From assembly GCF_000430845.1 (NCBI RefSeq), contig NZ_AUMU01000003.1, forward strand, positions 186,001 to 250,000: 64,000 nucleotides of DNA. The letters are read 5' to 3'. The notes beneath the pieces were generated by a model. The model was not told the DNA's origin and did not search any database. It saw nothing but the letters and a program-made list of their open reading frames with translations. Position numbers and translations under genes: made by a program. Below are positions 8,770 through 18,046 of this stretch, piece after piece (the stretch's first letter is position 1; every line of letters starts with the position of its first letter). The DNA comes from Chryseobacterium gregarium DSM 19109. Its GTDB lineage: Bacteria; Bacteroidota; Bacteroidia; Flavobacteriales; Weeksellaceae.

Positions 8770-9693
8770 TTACAGCAGATATTTTACCATTTTATTTATC
8801 AAAACCAGGATCAAGCTCGCGAGAATCAAAATAACTGTAAAAATTATATTCTGAAATGATGTAATATACGTTGATTTGTAAACGAAATGCATTAATAAGG
8901 GATGCAATAAATATATTGCGGTTGAAATGCTCGCCAGAATTTTAGAATCCGTTTTTACGGTAATATTTTTACAGTACAGAAACAGTAAAGGACAGGCAAT
9001 TAATAAAGAAAACAATACATCGATACTTTCTTTCTGACTTAATTTTAAAACTGTATAATTGAGGAAAGCTTCAAAAACGACAAGACCCGCTGAAGCTAAA
9101 ACAAGTGCAAGAGAAGGTTTATGCCTGACATCAATCCCTAATTTTTTAATTAAGAAGCCCATTCCCAAAAACGGAAAACATACGAATAAAAAGTTTCTGT
9201 AGCTTGGGAATACATTTAGGGCAGCATCAATTTCGCCATTGAAATAATGTGAATTTCCTAAAAACTGAATGGCATATCCGCAGCAGAAAAACAATAAGAT
9301 AATTAAAATCAACAACTTAGGCGGTACATTTCTTAATACAAATAACAGCAAGCCTGAGAAAAAAGTCCCGATCAGGTACCATAAATGATGATATCCGAAC
9401 AGAATGTTTAAAAGGTAATGGTCATCTTCTTTCCAGAGCGGAAAGTAAACAACCGACCAGATGATATACAGTAAAAGTATCCGGACCGACCATTTTTTCA
9501 ATCTTGAAACATCATCAACAAAGTAAAAAAAATATCCGGAGATAATCAGGAACACCGGAACGCCCATCCTGAAAAGTCCGTTGACCAACACATAGCTCAG
9601 CGAAGGATAAGAATCCCGCAAAACGTGCCTGTGCAGGCAAACGACGAAAAATGCCAGCAGAATTTTTAACAGGTCAATGGATAAGCTTCTCAT
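8770..9693 (-). CDS. Acyltransferase family 3 (OafA/YrhL-like) membrane protein
   Basis: Integral membrane O-acyltransferase, predicted to acylate a sugar or lipid. 307 aa with about ten hydrophobic segments. The N-terminus MRSLSIDLLKILLAFFVVCLHR carries the family pattern, with a conserved His in the first loop (CLHRHV), followed by the second segment with GVPVFLIISGYFF. No C-terminal SGNH domain. It stands alone, convergent with the upstream hypothetical gene. The substrate cannot be told from the sequence. Confidence 0.85.
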   Translation of the reverse strand: MRSLSIDLLKILLAFFVVCLHRHVLRDSYPSLSYVLVNGLFRMGVPVFLIISGYFFYFVDDVSRLKKWSVRILLLYIIWSVVYFPLWKEDDHYLLNILFGYHHLWYLIGTFFSGLLLFVLRNVPPKLLILIILLFFCCGYAIQFLGNSHYFNGEIDAALNVFPSYRNFLFVCFPFLGMGFLIKKLGIDVRHKPSLALVLASAGLVVFEAFLNYTVLKLSQKESIDVLFSLLIACPLLFLYCKNITVKTDSKILASISTAIYLLHPLLMHFVYKSTYITSFQNIIFTVILILASLILVLINKMVKYLL

Positions 9694-9777
9694 AACGGAT
9701 AAAGCTTATGAAAACAATATGACTCAAATGTACTGCCTTCATAAGCTTTTTACAACTTTAAATCTAAGAAAAACTGA

Positions 9778-10674
9778 TTATCGGCGGACTGTAGTATACA
9801 TTTTCTTCCCGATTGTGAAAAGAGCAACTGCGATCAATCCTCCGGCCAGTCCTAATATCACTTCTTTCAGGATGGTCAGGATTTTACTGGAAGACCAAGA
9901 TGGTAAAATATGGTGGAAATAGTCTATCCTGTGTGCAAAAATTCCGCCTGCCACCATAATTAAAGCAATGGTACCGATTACGCCCAAAGCTTTAATGACA
10001 ATCGGTAAAGCCTTTACGAGTAAATGGCCCAGTTTTCCGAAGAACCCTTTGTCATTGCTTTTTTTGATCAGCTTAAACCCGGCATCATCCATTCTTACAA
10101 TCAAAGCCACAATTCCATATACGCCTACCGTGGCTATAAATGCAACCAGACTCGTTACTAAAATCTGTGTAATGAAAGGATGCTTTTCTTCCAGAACCGT
10201 TCCCAAAGCAATAATGACAATCTCAATAGACAGAATGAAATCCGTGGTAATGGCGGATTTCACTTTTGTTTTTTCTATTTCTTCAGGCGTTTGATCTTCT
10301 TCTTTAGCTTCTTCCACTACCTCATGGCCTTTTTTTTCACGGTGAAACAGGAATTCTATAATTTTTTCAACCCCTTCGAAAGCAAGGTATAATCCTCCCA
10401 GAATCAACACATAATTAATCGCCGGTTCATACAGCCAGTTCAGTAAAAACACAACAGGCAGAATGATTAATTTGTTAATGAAAGAACCTTTTGTAATAGC
10501 CCACAGTACCGGTAGCTCCCTTGACGCGAGGAAACCGGTTGCTTTTTCCGCATTTACCGCAAGATCATCGCCCAGGATTCCTGCCGTTTTCTGTGTTGCT
10601 ATTTTACTGGTAACCGCCACATCATCCATCAAAGCAGCAATATCGTCCAAAATTGCAAAAAAACCAGATGCCAT
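9778..10674 (-). CDS. DUF808 domain inner-membrane protein (YedI-like)
   Basis: The start MASGFFAILDDIAALMDDVA is the classic beginning of DUF808/YedI proteins. I therefore use the ATG at 10674 and not the further upstream in-frame start. About 298 aa with some seven hydrophobic segments and a charged central loop (EKKGHEVVEEAKEEDQTPEE). The role of the family is unknown. It appears to be a single-gene unit. Confidence 0.9.
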   Translation of the reverse strand: MASGFFAILDDIAALMDDVAVTSKIATQKTAGILGDDLAVNAEKATGFLASRELPVLWAITKGSFINKLIILPVVFLLNWLYEPAINYVLILGGLYLAFEGVEKIIEFLFHREKKGHEVVEEAKEEDQTPEEIEKTKVKSAITTDFILSIEIVIIALGTVLEEKHPFITQILVTSLVAFIATVGVYGIVALIVRMDDAGFKLIKKSNDKGFFGKLGHLLVKALPIVIKALGVIGTIALIMVAGGIFAHRIDYFHHILPSWSSSKILTILKEVILGLAGGLIAVALFTIGKKMYTTVRR

Positions 10675-10931
10675 AAGTTTTAATATTTTTTTAATAATTG
10701 TTAAAGGCAAAAATAATTATTTAATTCGATTTATGGGTTACCAGAACATTGTTTTAAATAATTATATTCATCGTTTATAATAGAATCTAGATTAATAGAA
10801 TTCCCCTATTTGCTTGAAAATAATTTATCAGTTAATCAAAAACAATACAAAAAGTTCTGTTCATTCTGATTATGATCAAATATCATATTTGTAAAATTTA
10901 ATTTTATGCATATTTTCTGTACATTTATTCT

Positions 10932-11801
10932 ATGAAAAAGCTGATTCTTAACTACCATTTCTTTGTTTTAGGCTTAATCGGCTTTGTTCTCAATTCATGC
11001 AATACCAGATTTCGGGTTTGGGTAGGAACCGATAACGAACAGAAAATCTACAATTTAAAATACGGTGCCCATAAAAAGCAAAAGATGGATGTCTTTCTTC
11101 CGTCCGGTTACCCTGAAAATTCCCCGGTTGTTTTAATTGTTCATGGCGGTGCCTGGACGCTGGGTAAAAAAGAACATATGATCCAAGTTCAGAAAATGCT
11201 TTTTAAGAATAACATCCCGAGCATTAATATGAATTACCGGCTGGTTTCAAAATCAAAAAAAATCACCTACAGACAGCAGCTGGAAGATATTCAGTCTGTG
11301 ATTATGAAATTCAATGAATTAGCAGGGAAAGCCGGGCTTCAGCCTGATAATTATATTATTTTAGGGGAAAGTTCCGGCGGCCATCTGTCTTTGTTATACG
11401 GATACCAGCATCCGGATCAGATTAAAAAAATCATTTCCTTGAGCGGCCCAACCGATTTTTATTCTCCGGAATACCTGAATTCCTTTTATTCCAAATATTC
11501 TTCACCTACGATTCAGAAAGTGGTCGGTGAAAAATTTCAGCGTAAAAGTCTTTCTGAAGAATTCAAAAAAGCAAGTCCGATCTATAATGTTTCCCCTGTT
11601 CCGACTTTATTTTTCCAGGGCACAAACGATTTTCTGGTGAATCAGAAACAGGGATTGGCTTTGGATTCGGTATTAACCGCGCAAAACATTCCCCACAAAT
11701 TCATTTATATGAAGAAAACCGGACATGTACCGAGGTTTTTCAGCAAAAAGAAAAGAGACAACATTATTTATCCCAATATTTTGGAATGGATTAAGTATTG
11801 A
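10932..11801 (+). CDS. Alpha/beta hydrolase (esterase-like) lipoprotein
   Basis: 289-aa predicted carboxylesterase. The signal ends in LNSC, so Cys23 is probably lipidated and the enzyme would face the periplasm or outer membrane. HGGAW (71-75) is the oxyanion-hole motif of the hormone-sensitive-lipase-like group, GESSG (145-149) gives nucleophile Ser147, the Asp is in GTNDFLV and the His in TGHVP. All catalytic residues are present. The substrate is unknown; family members act on short acyl esters or carbohydrate esters. It is flanked by oppositely oriented genes. Confidence 0.88.
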   Translation: MKKLILNYHFFVLGLIGFVLNSCNTRFRVWVGTDNEQKIYNLKYGAHKKQKMDVFLPSGYPENSPVVLIVHGGAWTLGKKEHMIQVQKMLFKNNIPSINMNYRLVSKSKKITYRQQLEDIQSVIMKFNELAGKAGLQPDNYIILGESSGGHLSLLYGYQHPDQIKKIISLSGPTDFYSPEYLNSFYSKYSSPTIQKVVGEKFQRKSLSEEFKKASPIYNVSPVPTLFFQGTNDFLVNQKQGLALDSVLTAQNIPHKFIYMKKTGHVPRFFSKKKRDNIIYPNILEWIKY

Positions 11802-12002
11802 GATATTAGAGATCAATTTTTCAGGTCTATATCATTCTGACGAAGGAATAATCTATCTATTAATTTGAAATGCTATTCAGGGCCTGTTTTAATTCAGTAG
11901 TAAAACTTTTAAAGCTGATTTTTAGATCCATCAGATTTAAAGGCACATAAAATCTGCATGAAATTATATTCTGCAATGAAGTTTTAATATGATTTACAGT
12001 AT

Positions 12003-12036
12003 CAAAAAAAATAACCTGCTCAGGAAAGCAGGTTAT
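12003..12036 (-). terminator. Terminator for the DedA gene
   Basis: ATAACCTGCT (12011-12020) pairs with AGCAGGTTAT (12027-12036). The A-run at 12003-12010 becomes the U-run on the minus strand. Confidence 0.85.
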
Positions 12037-12059
12037 TAACAGATATATAAAAGTAATCC

Positions 12060-12767
12060 TTATTTATTTTCCTCATCAAAATTATGATTTTCATATTTCG
12101 AAAAGTCTTCTTTTTTTCCGAATAAGAACTTGATGATTATCGGTACCGTGGTTATGAGAACAATAACGATGATGATTAATTCAAGTTTTGTTTTAAGGTC
12201 AATTCCGAACTGGTCCATGAACAGTTTATCCAGGTAATGTCCCGCAAAGATCAGTAAAAACGACCAGAGTACCGCTCCGATGATATTGTCTCTGAGAAAT
12301 TCCTTTTTATTCATCCTTACAATGCCTGCAACAATCGGTGTGAACGTCCTGACCACCGGTAAAAACCTTGCCATGATAATCGCCAGCGCTCCATTTTTCT
12401 CAAAGAAGTCATGGGCTTGGTACAGGTATTTTTTCTTAAACAGCATAGTATCCTTCTTTTTGTACAGGGCAGGACCGGTTTTCAGCCCGAAATAATACCC
12501 TACTTCATTACCGATAATTGCCGCAATGGCAACGCATGAAGCCAGAATGGTAGTATCTAAAAAATCGCTGCCTGTAGACCCGAAGGTTTCAGAAATAATC
12601 TTAACGGCATAAATTCCCGATACGAAAAGCAAAGAATCTCCCGGAAGAAAAAAACCGATAAACAAACCCGTTTCGGCAAAAATAATGAATAGAATTAACC
12701 AAAAACCACCGTTATCTATATAAAATTCCGGGTTTAATAAATCTTTCCAGTTATTGAAATCTTCCAT
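12060..12767 (-). CDS. DedA family membrane protein (VTT/SNARE-associated domain)
   Basis: 235-aa inner-membrane protein with the DedA hallmarks: GFFLPGDSLLF near residue 38, and MARFLPVVRTFTPIVAGIVRM with the paired Arg residues of the re-entrant loop. Family members act in lipid-carrier recycling (some are undecaprenyl-phosphate or phospholipid flippases) and proton-dependent membrane homeostasis. The acidic, charged tail ends at residue 235. A minus-strand TATTTTTG box lies just upstream of the start. Confidence 0.93.
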   Translation of the reverse strand: MEDFNNWKDLLNPEFYIDNGGFWLILFIIFAETGLFIGFFLPGDSLLFVSGIYAVKIISETFGSTGSDFLDTTILASCVAIAAIIGNEVGYYFGLKTGPALYKKKDTMLFKKKYLYQAHDFFEKNGALAIIMARFLPVVRTFTPIVAGIVRMNKKEFLRDNIIGAVLWSFLLIFAGHYLDKLFMDQFGIDLKTKLELIIIVIVLITTVPIIIKFLFGKKEDFSKYENHNFDEENK

Positions 12768-12783
12768 ACGTTTTGATAAGGAA

Positions 12784-12791
12784 CAAAAATA
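12784..12791 (-). promoter_or_regulatory. -7 promoter box (TATTTTTG) for dedA
   Basis: Minus-strand TAnnTTTG match, 17 nt upstream of the start codon at 12767. Confidence 0.5.
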
Positions 12792-12852
12792 AGCTTAATA
12801 AAGATCAAAAGGAAATTTATTATAAGATTTTAACTAAATTTAAAAATGACTT

Positions 12853-13965
12853 TTATAGGTACATATCGTCATCAGAAACGGCGGTTCCGTCGGCCATCAG
12901 AAATGCTTTGAGGAATGGCGTCAGATTTCCGTTCATTACAGAATCCACATCCGAAGTCTCAAATCCGGAACGCACATCTTTTACCAGTTTATAAGGGTGC
13001 ATGACGTAATTTCTGATCTGGCTTCCCCACTCGATTTTCATTTTGCCGGCTTCGATTTCATTACGGGCTTTCAGGCGCTCTTCCAGTTCCATTTCATATA
13101 ATCTGGAACGGAGCAGCTGCATGGCCTTTTCCTTATTCTGGAGCTGGGAACGCGATTCCGAGTTTTCGATGATAATCCCTGTTGGAGCGTGGCGAAGACG
13201 CACCGCAGTTTCCACCTTGTTCACATTCTGGCCTCCTGCTCCGGAAGACCTCATCGTTTCAAAACTGATGTCAGCCGGATTAATGTTGATTTCGATTGTA
13301 TCATCCACCAGCGGATACACATATACCGAAACGAAACTCGTATGGCGCTTTGCATTGGAATCAAACGGTGAAATCCTTACCAGCCGGTGTACGCCGTTTT
13401 CCCCTCTCAGATATCCGAAGGCAAACTCACCTTCAATTTCCAGGGTTACGGTTTTTACTCCAGCCACTTCACCTTCCTGAAAGTTCAGTTCACGGATTCT
13501 GTATCCCTGTTTTTCAGACCACATAGTATACATCCTCATCAGCATTGAGGCCCAGTCGCAGCTTTCCGTTCCTCCGGCCCCAGCGGTAATCTGCAGCACG
13601 GCAGAAAGCTCATCGCCTTCATTGGAAAGCATATTTTTAAATTCAAGGTCTTCAATTTTCTCAAGCAGCTTAGGGAAATTTTCGTCCAGTTCTTTTTCGG
13701 AGTCCTGGTCTTCTTTGGCAAATTCTACCAAGACCTGTATATCTTCAAACTGGGTATTGATCTCGTCATAGGCTTCCACCCATTTCTTCTTGGAACGGAG
13801 CTGCTTTAAAAATACTTCCGCTGTTTTAGGATTGTCCCAAAATTCCGGTGCAGCGGTTTTTTCATCATCATTGGCAATCTCGATCTTCTTTTTTTCGATC
13901 TGAAGATATTTATGCAGGTCACCGATTCTCGATTGGGTTTCTTTTATATGGTCGTTGTTAATCAC
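12853..13965 (-). CDS. prfB: Peptide chain release factor 2 without programmed frameshift
   Basis: RF2 reads UGA and UAA stop codons. 370 aa, full length: the tripeptide anticodon SPF is at 199-201 and the catalytic GGQ at 244-246 ([10 protein letters not shown]). In many bacteria an in-frame UGA around codon 26 forces a +1 shift. Here the corresponding place reads Tyr-Leu-Gln (TAT CTT CAG, residues 20-22) in one continuous frame, so this autoregulatory site is absent. A TAnnTTTG box lies 16 nt upstream on the minus strand. Confidence 0.96.
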   Translation of the reverse strand: MINNDHIKETQSRIGDLHKYLQIEKKKIEIANDDEKTAAPEFWDNPKTAEVFLKQLRSKKKWVEAYDEINTQFEDIQVLVEFAKEDQDSEKELDENFPKLLEKIEDLEFKNMLSNEGDELSAVLQITAGAGGTESCDWASMLMRMYTMWSEKQGYRIRELNFQEGEVAGVKTVTLEIEGEFAFGYLRGENGVHRLVRISPFDSNAKRHTSFVSVYVYPLVDDTIEININPADISFETMRSSGAGGQNVNKVETAVRLRHAPTGIIIENSESRSQLQNKEKAMQLLRSRLYEMELEERLKARNEIEAGKMKIEWGSQIRNYVMHPYKLVKDVRSGFETSDVDSVMNGNLTPFLKAFLMADGTAVSDDDMYL

Positions 13966-13981
13966 GAATGTTTATTTTTTA

Positions 13982-13989
13982 CAAAAATA
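13982..13989 (-). promoter_or_regulatory. -7 promoter box (TATTTTTG) for prfB
   Basis: Minus-strand TAnnTTTG match, 16 nt before the start at 13965. Confidence 0.5.
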
Positions 13990-14027
13990 AGAAATTTTTA
14001 TTCCAATATTCTTTATTGCGCACTCGG

Positions 14028-14519
14028 TTATGGATCAATCCTATCTCTTGATTCAAAAATTTTACTGAGATCTTTTTTTGATCTCCTGCTTTCCGCTTTA
14101 AAACCTGCCAATACCATCAGATAGGCAAAAAACACCATGAATAAAGGAATGAAAGTTTCAAAAGACCATTCTGCATCAGAAGAAATCAGGACGATAAAAA
14201 AAAGAAATGCCATGGAGCACCAGAATATTGTAAATAAACTCACAAAAAGATTAAGTCTCATCTTAACCTCAATCTGCGTCGCATGGTTACTCCGTTGAAA
14301 TGTTCCTTCAATTTCGGGCTGAAAGGAATTTCTGTATCTTAAAATCCTGCTGATCTCAAATGTATTATCATTATTAACATGACCTTCATATTCCTTCATT
14401 GCATGCGTACGGATTATTCGAAACTTCTTTGTTTCAACGTGGTCGGAAAGCCTTCTAAATAATTCCTGCTCAGACAGATCTGTTCTATAGATCAGGCGTT
14501 CAAAAGGTAAAAATTTCAT
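14028..14519 (-). CDS. Small two-TM membrane protein next to the AAA ATPase
   Basis: I place the start at the ATG at 14519 (MKFLPFERLIYR), which removes a long overlap with the ATPase gene and leaves 19 nt between them. The 163-aa product has a soluble N-terminal half with an alpha/beta pattern (LSEQELFRRLSDHVETKKF, later IEGTFQRSNHATQIEVKM), then two hydrophobic segments at about 90-110 and 120-140 and a basic tail. Its position suggests translation from the same mRNA as the ATPase. I do not recognise the family. Confidence 0.7.
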   Translation of the reverse strand: MKFLPFERLIYRTDLSEQELFRRLSDHVETKKFRIIRTHAMKEYEGHVNNDNTFEISRILRYRNSFQPEIEGTFQRSNHATQIEVKMRLNLFVSLFTIFWCSMAFLFFIVLISSDAEWSFETFIPLFMVFFAYLMVLAGFKAESRRSKKDLSKIFESRDRIDP

Positions 14520-14538
14520 ATATAGCTGTGTTGAAGGA

Positions 14539-15909
14539 CTAACCCTTTTTTGCTCCTGCATTTTTGTCTTCTTCGTCATTATGATGGAAACCGATAATCC
14601 TCCTCGGCTCTTCAACCGCTTTATAAGAATCCAGTTCGGTTTTCAGACCGTGCATCCTGTATTGGAACTGGTCTGCATTATTAACGGCTACGTCTCTTAA
14701 AAACAGGGCGATCTGATCCAGGTATTCCCCGGTCAGTTTTCCGGCAGCATCTCTCAGAGCTGCATCCAAAAGCGGTTTGTCGATCTTCAGGCTTTCATTT
14801 CTGGTTTTGTAATACAGATGTCTGATGCGTTTTTTTAAACTTTGCGTAAAATCGATCAGCATGGTATTGCTGAACACTTTCATTCTTGAGGAAACGTCAT
14901 GCCAGAAAGGAATCTGGTCCGCTTTGCTGTTTTTTAAAATTTTATACAAAAGAGAATCCTTTTCCAGATTTTTGGTCATGAAATACATGATGATTTCCGA
15001 CCGTTCCGCAAGGTTCGGGGGAAATACCGGAATCATGACATCAAACCTTCCGGGAGCCAGGATTTCTTCATCAATATCTGAAACAGAAGTTGCAGAACCG
15101 ACCATTAAAACATATTCCTGTTCGAATTTCGAAATATAATGGAGGATCACCTCCTGGGTTTCCAGGTTACAGGAAGCTATATTTTTTTCAGCTTTTCCGG
15201 CCATCATAATGTCATCAAAATCATCAAGAAACAGCAATACTTTGTCTTCTTTCATCATCGTCACCAGAAAATCATTAAAATTGGTCTGGTTTCCGTCTAT
15301 GAAAGAGGTTCCCAGGTAATGTTTTTTCACCTCCTTAAATTGATAGCCGATAATTTCCGCAATCTTTTTGGCCCAGAAAATCTTCCCGCTGCCGGGAGGC
15401 CCGTACAGAATAATCCCTGCCGGCTTATTGATTCCCCAGTCTCTGATCTGCTGCGGATTGATGAAAGGTTCCAGAACGCCGGAGATATAGAAAAACAAAT
15501 CCCTGTACCCAATAAAATCTCTTTTCTGCAGGCTTGTGGTATGCCCGAAATAATTATAGACAAACTGATAATTCCCGCCCAGTTTATTGTCGATCCCATA
15601 GCTTGAAACCGATGATTTAAAAAAGCCGTTATCGAAAATATTCGGGGTTATTTCTTTAATGGCCTGTTCTACTTTTTCCTTGGGCTGGTTGATTTTATCC
15701 GCAATTTGTCCGGATGTTTTTTCTTTGCCGAGATCTTTTTCATAACGCTTTAAAAAATCTATGTTTTCACGGGTAAATTTTTCAAAATCTTTTTTTACTT
15801 CAAAATTTGTACTGATGCATTCGCCCAGCTCCAGATCAAAATCCTGGATAAACTGTTTTATGGCTTCGGCGGAAACATGAAGTTCTTCAGCCAGTTCAAT
15901 CAATTTCAT
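14539..15909 (-). CDS. AAA family ATPase with IF2_N-like N-terminus and altered Walker motifs
   Basis: 456 aa. Residues 1-50 (MKLIELAEELHVSAEAIKQF, then LELGECIST) look like the IF2_N helical domain found at the start of bacterial initiation factor 2. A second small helical unit (SGQIADKINQPKEKVEQAIK) follows at 66-86. The AAA module spans about 130-330: Walker A GPPGSGKI at 170-177, Walker B VLLFLDDFDD at 224-233, and the GRFD arginine-finger region at 287-290. The usual Thr/Ser after Walker A Lys176 is Ile177 and the Walker B Glu is Asp230, so hydrolysis may be weak. A small membrane-protein gene follows in the same direction. Confidence 0.8.
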   Translation of the reverse strand: MKLIELAEELHVSAEAIKQFIQDFDLELGECISTNFEVKKDFEKFTRENIDFLKRYEKDLGKEKTSGQIADKINQPKEKVEQAIKEITPNIFDNGFFKSSVSSYGIDNKLGGNYQFVYNYFGHTTSLQKRDFIGYRDLFFYISGVLEPFINPQQIRDWGINKPAGIILYGPPGSGKIFWAKKIAEIIGYQFKEVKKHYLGTSFIDGNQTNFNDFLVTMMKEDKVLLFLDDFDDIMMAGKAEKNIASCNLETQEVILHYISKFEQEYVLMVGSATSVSDIDEEILAPGRFDVMIPVFPPNLAERSEIIMYFMTKNLEKDSLLYKILKNSKADQIPFWHDVSSRMKVFSNTMLIDFTQSLKKRIRHLYYKTRNESLKIDKPLLDAALRDAAGKLTGEYLDQIALFLRDVAVNNADQFQYRMHGLKTELDSYKAVEEPRRIIGFHHNDEEDKNAGAKKG

Positions 15910-16154
15910 AATAACCTATTAATATTATAAATATAATGATTTTTAAGAAATCTGAAGAGGGTTTTCTGCTGTCCGGCATACAATAAACTCATATAGAGAA
16001 CTTCTAAATATGTTTTTAAAGGCTTAAAAGCACAGGCAACAGATTTGCTCAGATACTTTCAGATTCAGAAAGCAACAGCCGCCCAAAGTATTTATTAATC
16101 AATTTTGTAACAATTCACCACCCGCAGAGACTATTATAAGGTAAAACAAATTAC

Positions 16155-17057
16155 ATGGAAAAAATTTTATCTGTCAAGAATCTGACTAAAAAATTCAAGA
16201 GAACGGTAGTCAACAATATTTCCTTTGATGTAGAAAGAGGAAATGTTTACGGACTTCTGGGCCCGAACGGGAGCGGGAAATCCACTACTTTCGGAATGCT
16301 GCTTTCTACCATTAACCCTACGAGCGGCGAATGGTACTGGTTCGGGAAAAAAGGCACTGATCCTGATACGCTGAAAAAAATCGGCGCCATCATTGAACAG
16401 CCGAATTTCTATCCTTACCTGAGTGCGGAGACCAATCTGAAAATCGTAGCGGAAATTAAAGAGACGCCTCAGAAAAGGATTGATGAAGTTTTGCAGACCG
16501 TAGGCCTTCTGGAGCGGAAAAAAGATGCTTTTAAAACCTTTTCTTTAGGGATGAAACAGCGTCTTGCCATTGCCTCTGCCATGCTCAACAACCCTGAAGT
16601 GATGATTCTGGACGAACCTACCAACGGGCTCGATCCTGAAGGGATCATCCAGATCCGTGAGATCATCAGCAATATTGCAAAACAGGGCATTACCATTATC
16701 ATTGCCAGCCACTTACTGGATGAAATTGAAAAGATATGCAGCCACGTGATTGTTTTAAAGGAAGGAAATTCCATTTATTCCGGAAGGGTGGATGAAATAA
16801 CCGCCAACAACGGATATTTTGAATTAAAAGCAGACAACAATACCTTACTGATGAGTGCGCTGGAAGAACTCAAATGGTTCACTGCCGTTAAACAGGACGG
16901 TGATGTACTGAAAGCCCAGATCCGTGATGATGCTTCAATCTCAGCCTCCAACCTGAATCAGAAGCTTGCTGAAAAAGGGATTTTCCTGTCTCATTTAAAC
17001 AAGAAAAAAATGTCTCTTGAATCTCAATTCCTTGAACTTGTAAAAAAAACTAACTGA
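16155..17057 (+). CDS. ABC transporter ATP-binding protein (ABC-2 type)
   Basis: ATPase subunit of an export-type ABC transporter. 300 aa: Walker A GPNGSGKS (36-43), signature FSLGMKQRLAIA, Walker B VMILDEPTNGLDPEG, and the switch His in IIASHLLDEIE. The C-terminal extension of about 80 aa is typical of the BcrA/CcmA-like group that pairs with ABC-2 permeases. The stop is 2 nt from the next start, so translation is coupled to the permease. The substrate (lipid, peptide or drug) cannot be inferred. Confidence 0.94.
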   Translation: MEKILSVKNLTKKFKRTVVNNISFDVERGNVYGLLGPNGSGKSTTFGMLLSTINPTSGEWYWFGKKGTDPDTLKKIGAIIEQPNFYPYLSAETNLKIVAEIKETPQKRIDEVLQTVGLLERKKDAFKTFSLGMKQRLAIASAMLNNPEVMILDEPTNGLDPEGIIQIREIISNIAKQGITIIIASHLLDEIEKICSHVIVLKEGNSIYSGRVDEITANNGYFELKADNNTLLMSALEELKWFTAVKQDGDVLKAQIRDDASISASNLNQKLAEKGIFLSHLNKKKMSLESQFLELVKKTN

Positions 17058-17059
17058 TC

Positions 17060-17905
17060 ATGACCAAACTATTAAAACTGGAATATTATAAAAATCTGAA
17101 CTACAGACCGTTCAAGATTTTTACAGCACTGTATTTTGCCATCCTTATTGCATTGCTTTTTATCGGGCTGGTTGATTTTGACCTTTTGGGAGGAACCATC
17201 AATCTGAAAGAACAAGGAATTTATAATTTTCCGGAAATATGGAATTTCACCACCTATATCGTCGCATTACTTAAAATCTTTCTGGGGCTGATCATTGTGT
17301 TTTCCATCTGCCAGGAATTCAGCAACCGGATGTTTAAGCAGAACACGATTGACGGACTGAGCAGAAAAGAATTCATCAGCTCCAAGCTGCTGATCATCGC
17401 TATTTTTACCATTGTTTCAACCTTAGTAGTGTTTGCCATTACGATGTTTTTAGGATATCAATATTCCAAAACAACTGACTCTGAAACGGTTTTCAGCGAA
17501 ATTTTCTTCATCGGGAACTATTTTGTGAAACTGTTCACTTTTTTCTGCTTCCTGATGTTTCTTTCCATCTTACTGAGAAAATCGGTTTTTGTTTTTCTTG
17601 CCCTGTTTGTATTCTGGGTTGTTGAAGGGATTTTAACGGCGGTAGAGGTATATACCAAAGTGAAAGGAATGCAGGGCCCTCAAAGAAATGATATCCTTCA
17701 GAATGACTTTTTTGTCACCCATCTTTTACCGCTGGAAAGTATGTCAAGCCTTATTCCCAATCCGATGATGAGACTGAATATGGCCAAGATGATGGGCATG
17801 AAGTACGAATTCCACTATCCTACGGAAAGCATGATTGCCTGTCTGGTATGGTGTGGAATCTTTATCTTTGGATCATACTGGATTTTAAGAAAAAGAGACT
17901 GGTAA
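17060..17905 (+). CDS. ABC-2 type permease
   Basis: 281-aa membrane subunit partnering the preceding ATPase (start 2 nt after its stop). Six hydrophobic segments are seen, with the first at about 20-40 (FKIFTALYFAILIALLFIG) and a long periplasmic stretch before the last helix. It ends in ILRKRDW, a common tail of these permeases. A strong terminator follows, so the operon has two genes. Confidence 0.9.
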   Translation: MTKLLKLEYYKNLNYRPFKIFTALYFAILIALLFIGLVDFDLLGGTINLKEQGIYNFPEIWNFTTYIVALLKIFLGLIIVFSICQEFSNRMFKQNTIDGLSRKEFISSKLLIIAIFTIVSTLVVFAITMFLGYQYSKTTDSETVFSEIFFIGNYFVKLFTFFCFLMFLSILLRKSVFVFLALFVFWVVEGILTAVEVYTKVKGMQGPQRNDILQNDFFVTHLLPLESMSSLIPNPMMRLNMAKMMGMKYEFHYPTESMIACLVWCGIFIFGSYWILRKRDW

Positions 17906-17960
17906 ATTCCTGAGTAAAATATTAAAGATACCAACTTCATATGTGAAGATTGTTTTTTTA

Positions 17961-17991
17961 AACGTGATCCGGAAACCGGATCACGTTTTTT
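17961..17991 (+). terminator. Intrinsic terminator after the ABC operon
   Basis: AACGTGATCCGG (17961-17972) pairs perfectly with CCGGATCACGTT (17976-17987), followed by T-rich sequence. Confidence 0.9.
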
Positions 17992-18046
17992 ATACAGAAA
18001 AATGAACGGATTGAATTTTTCATTAATTTTATCAAAAACGAGATCC

